From Owenweeksia sp048267305 (GTDB lineage: Bacteria > Bacteroidota > Bacteroidia > Flavobacteriales > Schleiferiaceae), in assembly GCA_048267305.1 (NCBI GenBank), contig JBLWXT010000010.1, positions 68,631-132,630 of the forward strand: a stretch of DNA of 64,000 bases, written 5' to 3'. Within the stretch, counting starts at the first letter, position 1. Every line of letters starts with the position of its first letter. Shown piece by piece: positions 8,132 to 17,563 of this stretch. The translations under genes and the position numbers were made by a program. The notes beneath the pieces are model-generated. The model was given only the letters and a program-made list of their open reading frames with translations, was not told the origin of the DNA and searched no databases.

Positions 8132-9712
8132 TTATTTCACAATCTTAATCCAAAGATCCCCACTGTAGGAGCCATTCAGGTTGCTGGCTTTCGCCTGATC
8201 AGCCTGTTGGTGATTGTCAAACTTCAGTAAATATACATAATAATAAAAGTTACCTGGATCCTGGAATGAACGGGCATCAATTCCCTGATTCTCCAACTTG
8301 CGTTGTAAACGATCCGCATTGGCTTTATTACTAAACACACCTGCCACCACATAGTAGCCACTGCTACCAGGACTTACGTTGCTTGCAGAGTTGTTTCCAT
8401 AATCACCATTGCTATTGGCGTTATTGCCACCCTGGTTGTTATTACCGGTATTGTTGTTATTGTTTCCACCCTGGTTATTTCCACTCTGGTTATTCTGGCC
8501 CTGATTATTGTTCTGGCCTTGTTGTGTGCCACGGGTAGCATTGTTATTGCCTTGCTGATTGCCCTGTTGATTTCCTTGCTGGTTATTATTACCACCCTGG
8601 TTACCGCCATTGTTGTTATTCTGGGCATTTTGAGCGGCAGCTGCAGCAGCGGCTTCTGCAGCCTCCTTAAGGTCTGCCTCCATCTGCTTTTTATAAGAAT
8701 CCTTAAACTCTTCCAGTTTTTCTTCAATCAGCTCTTCGGTTTCATCCTTAGCCTTACGTTGCTTGTCTTTCAACTTCTTCATCTCATTTTCAAGACGCTC
8801 ATTACGCTTATTGTTTCCAAAGCGGTAGGTAAGCATAAACTCGTGAGAAGTTCCAAGATCGGAACCGTAGTCATTTAATGAAAAATCATAAGCATAACCA
8901 ATGGTTAACTGCTCCGTAAGATTAATACCCAAATTACCTGTAACGGCATATTCCGAGCGGAACATAGCTCCTATATAACCGTAATCCTTCATGGCAAACA
9001 TAAGTCCCGCATCTACCTGCACAGGTACATTTTTGGCGGCTCTTACCATTACCATTGGGGTAAGCACGTTTTTATCTCCGGCAAACCCAAAGTCATATTG
9101 TGCGTTAAACACATAATGTCTCAATAGTGAGTAGGCCACTTTAGTGTCGGTATTAGGCACTTCGGCATACTTTACAGAATTACCGATCAACTGAGGAACT
9201 GCAGCACCAATCTGGAAATCTGCAATCTTCAGGTTCAAGCCAAAGTTTAGGTCAAAAGTCCCTCTGTCTCCGTTAGTGATGATAAACACATCATTTGGGT
9301 CACGAGCACGGATACCATTTATATCGATATTGTTTTGCAGATAACCGGCTCCCAAACCAAAAGACAACTGACTTTTATCCGTCAACTTGATGTGGTAGGC
9401 ATAGTTTCCATATAGGCCAATACGCTTTATGATATCTGTTTGATCAGAAAAACCATAAATACTCCAACCTACCTTCTCTTCATTTAAAGAACCATTTAAG
9501 GCCAGTGCAGAAGTTTCAGGCGACCCCTGAATATCGGTCCACTGTCTGCGGTGCAGCAGGGTAGCTTCGGTATATCCTTCGGTGCCTGACCGTGAAGGGT
9601 TATATATATATGGAGTAAAAAAGTAGTTGCTGTACAGCGGAATTTGCTGCGCTTGTACCGTTGAGGCCAGTGCAATAACAGCTAAGACGATTATATTCTT
9701 ATTGAATTTCAT
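8132..9712 (-). CDS. PorP/SprF family T9SS-associated outer-membrane protein with C-terminal SPOR domain
   Basis: 526 aa. A signal peptide (1-21, ...STVQAQ) is followed by the PorP/SprF barrel (about 22-300; YNPSRSGTEGYTEATLLHRRQW is the family hallmark region, and EFMLTYRFG its last strand). Then come a charged coiled coil (about 300-350), an Asn/Gln/Gly low-complexity linker (about 360-440), and a SPOR-type peptidoglycan-binding domain (about 450-526, GYYVVAGVFSNKANADRLQR). PorP/SprF proteins partner with type B (CHU_C) T9SS cargo, and the cargo gene sits 11 bp upstream. SPOR domains bind denuded glycan strands, so this one could tether the barrel to the cell wall. The start is the ATG 11 bp after the adhesin stop. 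Confidence 0.9.
   Translation of the reverse strand: MKFNKNIIVLAVIALASTVQAQQIPLYSNYFFTPYIYNPSRSGTEGYTEATLLHRRQWTDIQGSPETSALALNGSLNEEKVGWSIYGFSDQTDIIKRIGLYGNYAYHIKLTDKSQLSFGLGAGYLQNNIDINGIRARDPNDVFIITNGDRGTFDLNFGLNLKIADFQIGAAVPQLIGNSVKYAEVPNTDTKVAYSLLRHYVFNAQYDFGFAGDKNVLTPMVMVRAAKNVPVQVDAGLMFAMKDYGYIGAMFRSEYAVTGNLGINLTEQLTIGYAYDFSLNDYGSDLGTSHEFMLTYRFGNNKRNERLENEMKKLKDKQRKAKDETEELIEEKLEEFKDSYKKQMEADLKEAAEAAAAAAAQNAQNNNNGGNQGGNNNQQGNQQGNQQGNNNATRGTQQGQNNNQGQNNQSGNNQGGNNNNNTGNNNQGGNNANSNGDYGNNSASNVSPGSSGYYVVAGVFSNKANADRLQRKLENQGIDARSFQDPGNFYYYVYLLKFDNHQQADQAKASNLNGSYSGDLWIKIVK
8390..8640. repeat. Low-complexity Asn/Gln/Gly-coding tract
   Basis: Many copies of GTTATT, CTGGTT and CCCTGG-like hexamers encode the NNQGGN/QQGN linker of the PorP/SprF-SPOR protein. 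Expected to be length-variable by slippage. Confidence 0.8.
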
Positions 9713-9723
9713 AGCGCAGTTTA

Positions 9724-12561
9724 TTATTGTTTACGGATTAGGGTGATGGCGTTCTTCAGGATAATTTCTCCATCACAACTGAGGATATAATAGTAGGTGC
9801 CGTCAGGCAAATCCTGACCTCCATTGTTGCGGCCATCCCAAACTCCATTAAAATCTTCCTGATTAAAGATAATTGATCCCCAACGATTCATAATATCGAT
9901 TCTACATCCGGTGTATTCACTGGTAATGCCTGTAATATCCCAGGTATCATTTCCACCACCACTGCCTGGTGAGAAATAGTTCCAGGCCTGATCAAGCAAT
10001 GCCTTACCGGGATCTTCATCAGTATTAATTATGAGGGTTAAGGAATCCGTATCCAAGCATCCTGCGGAATTGGTCACCTGTAAATAAATAACCACCGTAT
10101 CAGATTTCACTCCAGCAGGTAAAGTATAGCTTACCGTTACATTTTGTGATAGGAAATCACTCCAGGCAATGGGCTTATTGGCAAACCAGCGGTAGCCTGT
10201 ACCACCTGCACCACTCAGTTGCACTTTGGTACCCGAAGTAGTAGTAATATCCGGACCGGCATTGGCCACAGTAGTAATTGCATAGATCACAAACCTCTTA
10301 GTTGTTGTACATCCATTTACGCCCGTACCTGTTACTGTGTAAACTCCCGGCTGCTTAATAGTTACAGAAGGTGTTACGTCTCCTGTACTCCACAGGTAAC
10401 TAAATGAATTACCCTGCGCTATCATTAAAATGGAATCACCGGCACAAAGGCCAAGTGAATCACCGGGGAAAAGGGAGATGGTGGGTGGCTGGAAGAATAC
10501 AACTTCTAAGCTATCCGTGGTAAACGGACACCCTGCTAAGTTAAATTGGTTTGTATAAGATACATTCAATCTAAAATAAGCTGTATCCCTTCCTGGCTCT
10601 TGCAGAGCTGTATCTACTAAAAGTCCGGGAAGTGTATCGTTGGGCAGATTTGCCCAGGTGCCCGTGGCACTGCTGTATTGCTGCCACTGATATTTTAAGA
10701 AAGGTACCAATGCACTTCTTGACAATAGTATCACCGAATCGGTAAGACATAATAATCTGTCTGTAGTAACTCCGGGAAGAGTATCAAAAATGGTGGTTGA
10801 AGGAACTGTATCAACAAATACACTAAAGGATACAGAGGTGTCAATACAAATACCATCATCCAGGGCCATGTAATATTTACCCATTCTATTGGTATAATAG
10901 GTACGGTTAGTAGCCCCAACAATATCTATAAGGTGAGTAATGCCATTGGTATCAATGGAATCCGTTAACCATTGGTAAGAGTAATTCAGTCCATTGGTTA
11001 TAAGCTGACCGGGAGTTGATGGTGCTATAAGCTGAACGGAATCCGTTTCACAAATGCTAACCGAATCATTACCCACACTGCTAATCCAGGGTTGTGGAGC
11101 ATAATCCAAAGAATATTCAGGGAACCATCTTACTCTTACCTGTGGGCTGAAGAACTCACATACTGTAGCTCCTGTAAAGGAAGTAACAGTTCTTGTTCGT
11201 AACCTGTAGAAACTCAGGGTTTGGATGGGTTTAATACTTGTATCTATCTGAAGTGATGACTGGGTACCGTCATAGTTTGGATTTTTAATATCCGAGGGAA
11301 GTAAATTTTGCCAAGCACTGGTACTGGTATTGTAGCGTTGCCACTGGTACGTCCAGCCCGGATCGGTATTGGTGGATGACAACAAAGTTGAATCCGTCAT
11401 ACAAATATCCGTGGTAACCACCTTCGGACTTATCAAACCTCCCTCATAGTTCTCATTAGCTATTTGTGTGGTTGGGAGCGTATCCATAAATGCGAAGTAA
11501 GGTTTGGATGTATCCAAACAAAATCCATCATTAATCACCACATAAAACCTTGCGGTTGTATCAGCGTAAAATGTTCTTAATGTATCACCAACACCTGTAG
11601 AGTATAATATGGTATCATTAAACTGAGTAATAGAATCCGTTAACCATTGGTACCTAAAGGTAAGGCCCGTGGAAGCTACCGGGGCATTTGCCTGTAAGGA
11701 GGCCCCATTGCCCTGACAGAAACGGACAGAATCTCTGGGAAAACCATTGATATTGGGATTATCAATTTGAATGGCTGTGGGAGCCAGGGTAGTATTAACA
11801 ATAACTGTAGGCACTGTGGATATATTGATAATAGTGTCCTTGGAATCTCTGGCGCAAGCACCAAAATCAACACGTACACTATACCTGCCGGAAGTTTTCA
11901 CCACAAGTGAATCTCCATTCTGACCAAAAATTATCCCTCCATTATTTAGCCATGTGTATGAGGCACCAGGCTGAGATTGTGCATATAGGATTACTGAATC
12001 ACCAGGACAAAAACCCCAGTCATCAAGACCTACTGTATATGGATTGGGAAAACCTCCTCGAATAGAATCAAGCTCCGGTTTATTGGGAAAGCGGTTAACG
12101 AACACATAGGCTGTATCGCTTATCTGCCCATTACTATTGCGTATTCTTAAGGTTGCAGAACCTATTGGAGTGTTACATGGAATTACCAAATGTGCCTCTT
12201 TAACACCAAGACCAATGGTATCAACAGGTGTTATGTCATTTGGCCCGGTCAACTTAATAAGCTCCAGCGAATCGGCAGAGCCCCAGGCGTTGCTTGGTGT
12301 AGCCAGTTCGTAGTAAAATTTATCCAGAGGACCGAAGGATGCAATATTAATTTGATACTTCAACTCTGGTTTTACTACCAGGTTTGACGGGTTCGAGCTT
12401 ACACCAAGTGTATCACATTGACAAACACTCACCGGATTGAGGGGCGTTGAAGTTCCAAATGCAGAACCAGGTACAATCTCCATGCTTTTTTGAGCTCTAA
12501 CCTGAAATAGGCAGAGCATTAGGACAAGAACGAAGCCTAATCGAATAAAGCTTTTCTTCAT
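9724..12561 (-). CDS. Large secreted adhesin-like protein with gliding-motility C-terminal (CHU_C, T9SS type B) domain
   Basis: About 945 aa from the ATG at 12561; this start gives a signal peptide (MKKSFIRLGFVLVLMLCLF...RAQ), whereas an upstream ATG adds 15 non-signal residues. The body consists of Ig-like/PKD-like modules recurring roughly every 130-180 residues, each with a 'C..DSV.L' opening and a 'Y.WL/Y.WQ' tryptophan strand. The last 95 residues form a CHU_C domain (ITGITSEYTGCRIDIMNRWG, DGTYYYILS), the type B signal for secretion through the T9SS and surface attachment. The following gene encodes the matching PorP/SprF protein, so the two probably form one secretion/anchoring unit. 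Confidence 0.88.
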   Translation of the reverse strand: MKKSFIRLGFVLVLMLCLFQVRAQKSMEIVPGSAFGTSTPLNPVSVCQCDTLGVSSNPSNLVVKPELKYQINIASFGPLDKFYYELATPSNAWGSADSLELIKLTGPNDITPVDTIGLGVKEAHLVIPCNTPIGSATLRIRNSNGQISDTAYVFVNRFPNKPELDSIRGGFPNPYTVGLDDWGFCPGDSVILYAQSQPGASYTWLNNGGIIFGQNGDSLVVKTSGRYSVRVDFGACARDSKDTIINISTVPTVIVNTTLAPTAIQIDNPNINGFPRDSVRFCQGNGASLQANAPVASTGLTFRYQWLTDSITQFNDTILYSTGVGDTLRTFYADTTARFYVVINDGFCLDTSKPYFAFMDTLPTTQIANENYEGGLISPKVVTTDICMTDSTLLSSTNTDPGWTYQWQRYNTSTSAWQNLLPSDIKNPNYDGTQSSLQIDTSIKPIQTLSFYRLRTRTVTSFTGATVCEFFSPQVRVRWFPEYSLDYAPQPWISSVGNDSVSICETDSVQLIAPSTPGQLITNGLNYSYQWLTDSIDTNGITHLIDIVGATNRTYYTNRMGKYYMALDDGICIDTSVSFSVFVDTVPSTTIFDTLPGVTTDRLLCLTDSVILLSRSALVPFLKYQWQQYSSATGTWANLPNDTLPGLLVDTALQEPGRDTAYFRLNVSYTNQFNLAGCPFTTDSLEVVFFQPPTISLFPGDSLGLCAGDSILMIAQGNSFSYLWSTGDVTPSVTIKQPGVYTVTGTGVNGCTTTKRFVIYAITTVANAGPDITTTSGTKVQLSGAGGTGYRWFANKPIAWSDFLSQNVTVSYTLPAGVKSDTVVIYLQVTNSAGCLDTDSLTLIINTDEDPGKALLDQAWNYFSPGSGGGNDTWDITGITSEYTGCRIDIMNRWGSIIFNQEDFNGVWDGRNNGGQDLPDGTYYYILSCDGEIILKNAITLIRKQ

Positions 12562-12738
12562 ATTTTTAGTTTTTGTAGAATCGGTAATTGGGCGCAATAT
12601 AAACATTAAAAACCTCTACCAATACAGGGTGTTGCGCACTTTTCCATATTATTTAGTTAAAGGATATACTACACCTTAATAGAAGTAAATGATTACAAGT
12701 ATGCTTAAATCGTTTTAACATTGCAATCAAATTCTGTA

Positions 12739-13104
12739 ATGAACTATTTCCGCAAAAGAAAAAACGCATTTGGCTATGCCCTAAAGGGGCTTCGTTTCTT
12801 TTTCTCTAAAGAGGATCACGCTAAGGTTCATGCTATTGCGGGCCTAATTGCTGTATTACTTGGTTTTATACTTAAAGTTACTATTTACGAGTGGTTAGTT
12901 ATTATTCTTTGTATTGCAATTGTATTATCTGCTGAGGCAATAAACTCTGCATTGGAAAAGCTTACAGATATAGCCTCGCCCGAGTTTTCGGAAAAAGCCG
13001 GAGCCGTAAAGGATATTGCTGCCGGAGCTGTTTTTATTGTGTCTGTAGCCGCTGCTATTGCCGGGGCTATAATTTTCCTACCCAAAATCATTGCTTTTAT
13101 ATGA
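12739..13104 (+). CDS. dgkA: Diacylglycerol/undecaprenol kinase family protein (DgkA-like)
   Basis: Small inner-membrane kinase of 121 aa with three predicted membrane helices. Family motifs are visible: a glutamate in FFSKEDHAKVH, the catalytic AEAINSALEKLTD motif and VKDIAAGA. It phosphorylates diacylglycerol or, in many Gram-positive relatives, undecaprenol; which applies here is not decidable. The ATG at 12739 is chosen over an upstream in-frame TTG at 12721. Overlaps the following GAF gene by 4 bp (ATGA). Confidence 0.88.
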   Translation: MNYFRKRKNAFGYALKGLRFFFSKEDHAKVHAIAGLIAVLLGFILKVTIYEWLVIILCIAIVLSAEAINSALEKLTDIASPEFSEKAGAVKDIAAGAVFIVSVAAAIAGAIIFLPKIIAFI

Positions 13105-13592
13105 CATCACACATTGAGTTAAAGTCTGAAATTGAAAAAATCATTTCTGATAAATATCTGACTACCCCTCAAATTCTTAAATCAATTACAAGTCTTCTTC
13201 AGCAATACGCAGAAAAGTACACATGGGTTGGGTTTTACCACATGAATGATACGAACCAAACCCTGCACTTAGGACAATACACCGGGAAGGAAACCGATCA
13301 TACGGTTATTCCTTACGGGAAAGGGATTTGCGGACAAGTGGCTGTTACCGGCTCTACTTATATAGCAGAGGACGTTACTGCAGAATCCAACTACATTGCC
13401 TGTAGTATAGATGTGAGATCAGAGATTGTGGTGCCTATTTATCACAATAAAAAATTAGTTGCCCAGCTGGATATAGACAGTAAGCAGGCCAATGCCTTTG
13501 ATGATGCCGACCGAAAAATGCTGGAGGAGCTTTGCAATCTAGTAGGGGAAACTTTTGGCGCAGATTTAAGAATTCAACGATTGGAAGATTAG
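13101..13592 (+). CDS. GAF-domain protein, probable free methionine-(R)-sulfoxide reductase
   Basis: 163 aa made of a single GAF domain. It resembles the YebR/fRMsr family: the segments PYGKGICGQVA and NYIACSIDVRSEIVVP place cysteines at 77 and 101. That 24-residue spacing matches Cys94 and the catalytic Cys118 of E. coli fRMsr. The third family cysteine (Cys84 equivalent) is absent, so the resolving step would have to use Cys77. Known fRMsr enzymes reduce free Met-R-sulfoxide; activity here is inferred. Translationally coupled to the dgkA-like gene. Confidence 0.7.
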   Translation: MTSHIELKSEIEKIISDKYLTTPQILKSITSLLQQYAEKYTWVGFYHMNDTNQTLHLGQYTGKETDHTVIPYGKGICGQVAVTGSTYIAEDVTAESNYIACSIDVRSEIVVPIYHNKKLVAQLDIDSKQANAFDDADRKMLEELCNLVGETFGADLRIQRLED

Positions 13593-13653
13593 AAAATTTG
13601 ATGATTTGACCATTCTTACAATGGCTCTTTTATTTGGGACTTCGAATTTACCG

Positions 13654-14901
13654 CTATCCCCCCGCCCTAATCGCTTCCACAGGGTCAAGCCTTGAGGCCA
13701 TATATGCCGGGATAAATCCTGAAATCAATCCAATTGACGCAGATATAGTGAGCCCCTGAATAATATTCCCCATGGTCAACATCATATCAAAGCCGCTGGC
13801 CTTCGTTATTATAAACATTAGTATAAACACTAAAAACAGCCCGATTGCCCCACCAATAAGGCAAAGCACTACTGACTCTAAAAGAAACTGAAGAAGCACA
13901 AAGTAATTTTTGGCGCCAAGGCTCTTTTGAATTCCTATTTGATTGGTGCGCTCACGCACACTCACAAACATGATATTGGCAATACCAAAGCCACCCACCA
14001 AAATACTAAAGCCTCCTATGGCCCACCCTGCCATTCCCAAAATCCCAAACATCACATCCAGCCCGGATGAAAGCATGGAGCTTTCATTTATAGCAAAATT
14101 ATCCTCTGCCTTTGGCTTCAATTTTCTAATTGAGCGCATTACGCCTCTCACTTCATCTTTTAACATCTCCACCTCCACTCCTGGCGCGGCCTTAGCCATT
14201 ATAAATGATCCATTCTGATCATCCACATTTAAAATACTTCTAATAAAATTTACAGGAATTACGGCAAACTCATCCACATTTTGACCCACCAGGCTTTTTC
14301 CCTGTTTTTTAAAGACGCCAATCACCCTCACCTTTCGCCCAACTACCGTAAACTCCTTATCCAGGGGATCCTCGGTTCCAAACAAGCCCTCGGCAATTTC
14401 TGCCCCAAGCACCGCTACCGGTGTTCCTGATTTTGACTCCAATGAACTGAAGTATCGTCCACGCTCAATCTCATATTCCCACAAATTATAGTAGCCATGT
14501 GACACAGGGAGAAGAGTTGCATTTTCCACACTGTTCAGCCGGTGCTTTATGGTTTTATTCATCCCAAAACCAAAGGCAATATCCTGGGCCGATGCCACTC
14601 GCTTTTCCAGTTTTTCAAATTCCCTGTAACCGGGATTGGGCCTTTGGAAATATTTCCACCATTCATAATCTCCATCACCTCCACCCCACGGCATTTTTTG
14701 AACGTAAACCACATCGCTACCCAAGGATTGAAAGCTGGTGCGGATGCTTCTTTCTAAAGAATCAACAACGGTAAAAACTGAGATAATGGTAAAAATACCA
14801 ATGGTGATCCCCAGTAAACTAAGGATGGTGCGAAGCATATTTACCCGCAAGGCATGAAGCGCAAAAATGAAACTCTCTTTAAGAATTCGAAGAAAAATCA
14901 T
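13654..14901 (-). CDS. MacB-like ABC transporter permease (FtsX fold)
   Basis: 415 aa. An N-terminal transmembrane helix (ALRVNMLRTILSLLGITIG, a hallmark of MacB_PCD proteins) precedes a large periplasmic domain (about 45-275). Three C-terminal helices of the FtsX domain follow, with the conserved VSVRERTNQIGIQKSLGAK segment between the first two and SRLDPVEAIRAG at the end. It would act with a MacB-type ATPase in mechanotransmission-driven export or lipoprotein handling. No ATPase gene is adjacent, so the partner is elsewhere. Confidence 0.88.
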   Translation of the reverse strand: MIFLRILKESFIFALHALRVNMLRTILSLLGITIGIFTIISVFTVVDSLERSIRTSFQSLGSDVVYVQKMPWGGGDGDYEWWKYFQRPNPGYREFEKLEKRVASAQDIAFGFGMNKTIKHRLNSVENATLLPVSHGYYNLWEYEIERGRYFSSLESKSGTPVAVLGAEIAEGLFGTEDPLDKEFTVVGRKVRVIGVFKKQGKSLVGQNVDEFAVIPVNFIRSILNVDDQNGSFIMAKAAPGVEVEMLKDEVRGVMRSIRKLKPKAEDNFAINESSMLSSGLDVMFGILGMAGWAIGGFSILVGGFGIANIMFVSVRERTNQIGIQKSLGAKNYFVLLQFLLESVVLCLIGGAIGLFLVFILMFIITKASGFDMMLTMGNIIQGLTISASIGLISGFIPAYMASRLDPVEAIRAGG

Positions 14902-14974
14902 CGCGTGTTTTAAGTGGTGGGTAAAGATATATGAAAAAGCCTGCTAAAGGTGCCTGTAAAGCGGTGAATTTGGC

Positions 14975-14982
14975 TAAATTCG
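14975..14982 (+). promoter_or_regulatory. Candidate -7 promoter box of purH
   Basis: TAAATTCG followed by CGCC, 19 nt before the purH ATG. The same TAnnTTCGC(GCC) pattern occurs ahead of the BaiN-like and M14 genes and resembles the Bacteroidota sigma-A -7 motif. No good -33 element is visible. Confidence 0.35.
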
Positions 14983-15001
14983 CGCCTTCAATTTTTGCAT
15001 A

Positions 15002-16516
15002 ATGTCACACAACACATCCGCTCCAACAGCACTTATCTCAGTATTTTATAAAGATGGTCTTGATACTTTAGTTAAAGACCTGGTAAACAACGGTTACCGC
15101 CTGCTCTCTACAGGTGGCACCCGTAAATTTATTGAAGACCTTGGCTTTGAGGTGGATGCCGTAGAAGACCTCACCGGCTATCCAAGCATATTGGGAGGTC
15201 GTGTAAAAACTCTTCACCCAAAGGTTTTCGGAGGGATTTTAGGCAGACGTGATCTCGATTCTGACCGCCTGGAAATGAGCGATTTCGAAATCCCAAACAT
15301 CGATGTAATAGTCGTTGACCTTTACCCTTTTTCAGAAACTGTTGCTGCTGGTGGTTCACACGCAGACATCATTGAAAAGATTGATATTGGTGGAATTTCA
15401 CTTATAAGAGCTGCTGCCAAAAATTATAAGGATACCTGGATTATCCCCTCAAGGGAATTTTACGGTGAAGCCATTGAGGTATTACAAAATGGAAAGCCAA
15501 CCGAGGAGGATAGAAGACGCTTTGCAACCGCAGCCTTCCAAATCTCTTCTTCTTATGACACGGCCATTCACACCTACCTTTTGGGTAATGAGCCTGTTTC
15601 GCAAATTACACTTGGGGCCAAAAATGAATTGAGGTACGGAGAAAACCCACACCAAAATGGAGCCTTTTATGGCAATCTTGATGAAGTTTTTGAAAAACTT
15701 CACGGCAAAGACCTCTCCTACAACAACTTGCTTGACGCTGATGCTGCCGTAAATCTCATTAAGGAATTTGACGCTACCACCATCGCCATTTTAAAGCACA
15801 ACAATGCCTGCGGACTTGCCAGTAGAGAAAACTTGGCCGATGCCTGGACTGATGCGCTGGCTGGTGATCCGCAGTCAGCTTTTGGAGGGGTGATTATCTC
15901 CAATAGAGAAGTTGACGCCCAAACAGCTGAAGGTATGGACGCCATATTCTTCGAAATTGTAATGGCGCCTTCTTACACCGAGGAAGCATTGACAATACTG
16001 AAGAAAAAGAAAAACAGAATTATACTTATCCTAAAGGATTTTGAATTGCCCAAAACTCAATTCAGAACTCTTTTGAATGGCGTTTTGGCTCAGGATAAAG
16101 ACTTGAAAACCGACACTAAAGAAGGTATGGAGGTAAAAACTGATGCCTCACCATCAGCAAATGAATACGATGATCTTGTTTTTGCATCGAAAATTTGCAA
16201 GCATACCAAGAGCAATACCATAGTGTTAGCAAAAAACAAGCAGTTAATTGCAAGTGGTACCGGTCAAACATCAAGAGTAGATGCACTCAACCAAGCCATT
16301 ACTAAGGCCAAAAACTTTAAATTTGACCTGAAGGGGGCCGTTATGGCATCAGATGCATTTTTTCCTTTTCCAGATTGTGTGGAAATTGCAAGTGATGCAG
16401 GAATAACTTCTGTCATCCAACCGGGAGGATCTATTAAAGATCAGCTCTCTATTGACTTTTGCAACACACGGAAGATGTCCATGGTATTTACAGGCACCCG
16501 CCACTTTAAACACTAA
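15002..16516 (+). CDS. purH: Bifunctional AICAR formyltransferase / IMP cyclohydrolase
   Basis: PurH, last two steps of IMP synthesis, cytosolic, 504 aa. The N-terminal MGS-like cyclohydrolase domain spans about 1-185 (ALISVFYKDGLDTLVKDL, STGGTRKFIEDLG, GGRVKTLHPKVFGGIL). The AICAR transformylase domain covers about 195-504, with the catalytic KHNNACG motif and a C-terminal FTGTRHFKH. A lysine-rich insertion around residues 340-385 is commonly seen in Bacteroidota PurH. It precedes mreB by 8 bp, so it is probably transcribed with the rod-shape operon. Confidence 0.95.
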   Translation: MSHNTSAPTALISVFYKDGLDTLVKDLVNNGYRLLSTGGTRKFIEDLGFEVDAVEDLTGYPSILGGRVKTLHPKVFGGILGRRDLDSDRLEMSDFEIPNIDVIVVDLYPFSETVAAGGSHADIIEKIDIGGISLIRAAAKNYKDTWIIPSREFYGEAIEVLQNGKPTEEDRRRFATAAFQISSSYDTAIHTYLLGNEPVSQITLGAKNELRYGENPHQNGAFYGNLDEVFEKLHGKDLSYNNLLDADAAVNLIKEFDATTIAILKHNNACGLASRENLADAWTDALAGDPQSAFGGVIISNREVDAQTAEGMDAIFFEIVMAPSYTEEALTILKKKKNRIILILKDFELPKTQFRTLLNGVLAQDKDLKTDTKEGMEVKTDASPSANEYDDLVFASKICKHTKSNTIVLAKNKQLIASGTGQTSRVDALNQAITKAKNFKFDLKGAVMASDAFFPFPDCVEIASDAGITSVIQPGGSIKDQLSIDFCNTRKMSMVFTGTRHFKH

Positions 16517-16524
16517 AAAAACTA

Positions 16525-17550
16525 ATGGGATTATTTGATTTATTCAAGGAGGATATTGCCATTGACCTTGGCACCGCAAACACCCTTATCATACACAACG
16601 ATAAGGTGGTGGTTGATGCACCCTCCATTGTAGCCATTGACCGTACTACCGGAAAGATTATTGCCGTGGGCCATCAGGCACGTCAGATGCATGGCAAAAC
16701 CCACGAAAACATAAAGACCATAAGACCCTTGAAAGACGGTGTAATTGCCGACTTTGAAGCTTCTGAAGCCATGATAAGGGAAATGATAAAAAGTATCCCT
16801 TCGCTAAAAAAACGACTTATTCCTGCTGCCCTGCGCATGGTTATATGTATTCCTTCCGGGATAACCGAAGTGGAAAAACGTGCCGTACGCGACTCTGCCC
16901 AACATGCTGGCGCTCGCGAAGTGTACCTTATACATGAGCCCATGGCTGCTGCTATTGGTACCGGGGTGGATGTGCAGGAGCCTAAGGGAAACATGATAAT
17001 TGACATCGGTGGTGGTACCACCGAAATTGCCGTATTGGCCCTTGGAGGTATTGTTGCCGATAAGTCTATAAAAGTGGCTGGTGACGTGTTTACCAATGAT
17101 ATCAGCTATTACATGCGCACGCAGCATAACCTGTATGTAGGTGAGCGTACCGCAGAAGAAATAAAAATCAATATTGGCTCTGCATTGGATGACCTTGAAA
17201 ATGGCCCTGAAGATATGGCTGTGCAAGGACGTGACCTGCTTACCGGTAAGCCAAAACAGATTATGGTTACCTATAAGGAAATTGCCAAGGCCCTTGATAA
17301 ATCCATCATGCGTATTGAAGATGCTATTATGGAAGCCCTTTCCATGACGCCTCCCGAATTGGCGGCTGACATCTACAACAGTGGTATTTACATGGCTGGT
17401 GGTGGTTCTATGCTTCGTGGGTTAGACAAAAGGGTTTCTATGAAAACGGATTTACCGGTATATGTGGCTGAAGATCCACTTCGCGCAGTTGTGCGAGGCA
17501 CTGGTATTGCCCTAAAAAATATTGGCAAGTTTAATTTCCTGATGTCGTAA
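16525..17550 (+). CDS. mreB: Rod shape-determining protein MreB
   Basis: Bacterial actin homologue of 341 aa that organises the elongasome under the inner membrane. ATP-binding motifs are visible: phosphate 1 IAIDLGTANTLI, phosphate 2 IDIGGGTTEIAVL, and the adenosine motif YMAGGGSMLRGL. The N-terminus MGLFDLFKED is typical. First of five rod-shape genes (mreB-mreC-mreD-pbp2-rodA) in contiguous order, 13 bp before mreC. Confidence 0.97.
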   Translation: MGLFDLFKEDIAIDLGTANTLIIHNDKVVVDAPSIVAIDRTTGKIIAVGHQARQMHGKTHENIKTIRPLKDGVIADFEASEAMIREMIKSIPSLKKRLIPAALRMVICIPSGITEVEKRAVRDSAQHAGAREVYLIHEPMAAAIGTGVDVQEPKGNMIIDIGGGTTEIAVLALGGIVADKSIKVAGDVFTNDISYYMRTQHNLYVGERTAEEIKINIGSALDDLENGPEDMAVQGRDLLTGKPKQIMVTYKEIAKALDKSIMRIEDAIMEALSMTPPELAADIYNSGIYMAGGGSMLRGLDKRVSMKTDLPVYVAEDPLRAVVRGTGIALKNIGKFNFLMS

Positions 17551-17563
17551 AATATTATCCTGA

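Noticed and set aside
8390..8640. CRISPR-like or tandem DNA repeat
   Set aside because: The irregular short repeats simply encode an Asn/Gln/Gly linker.
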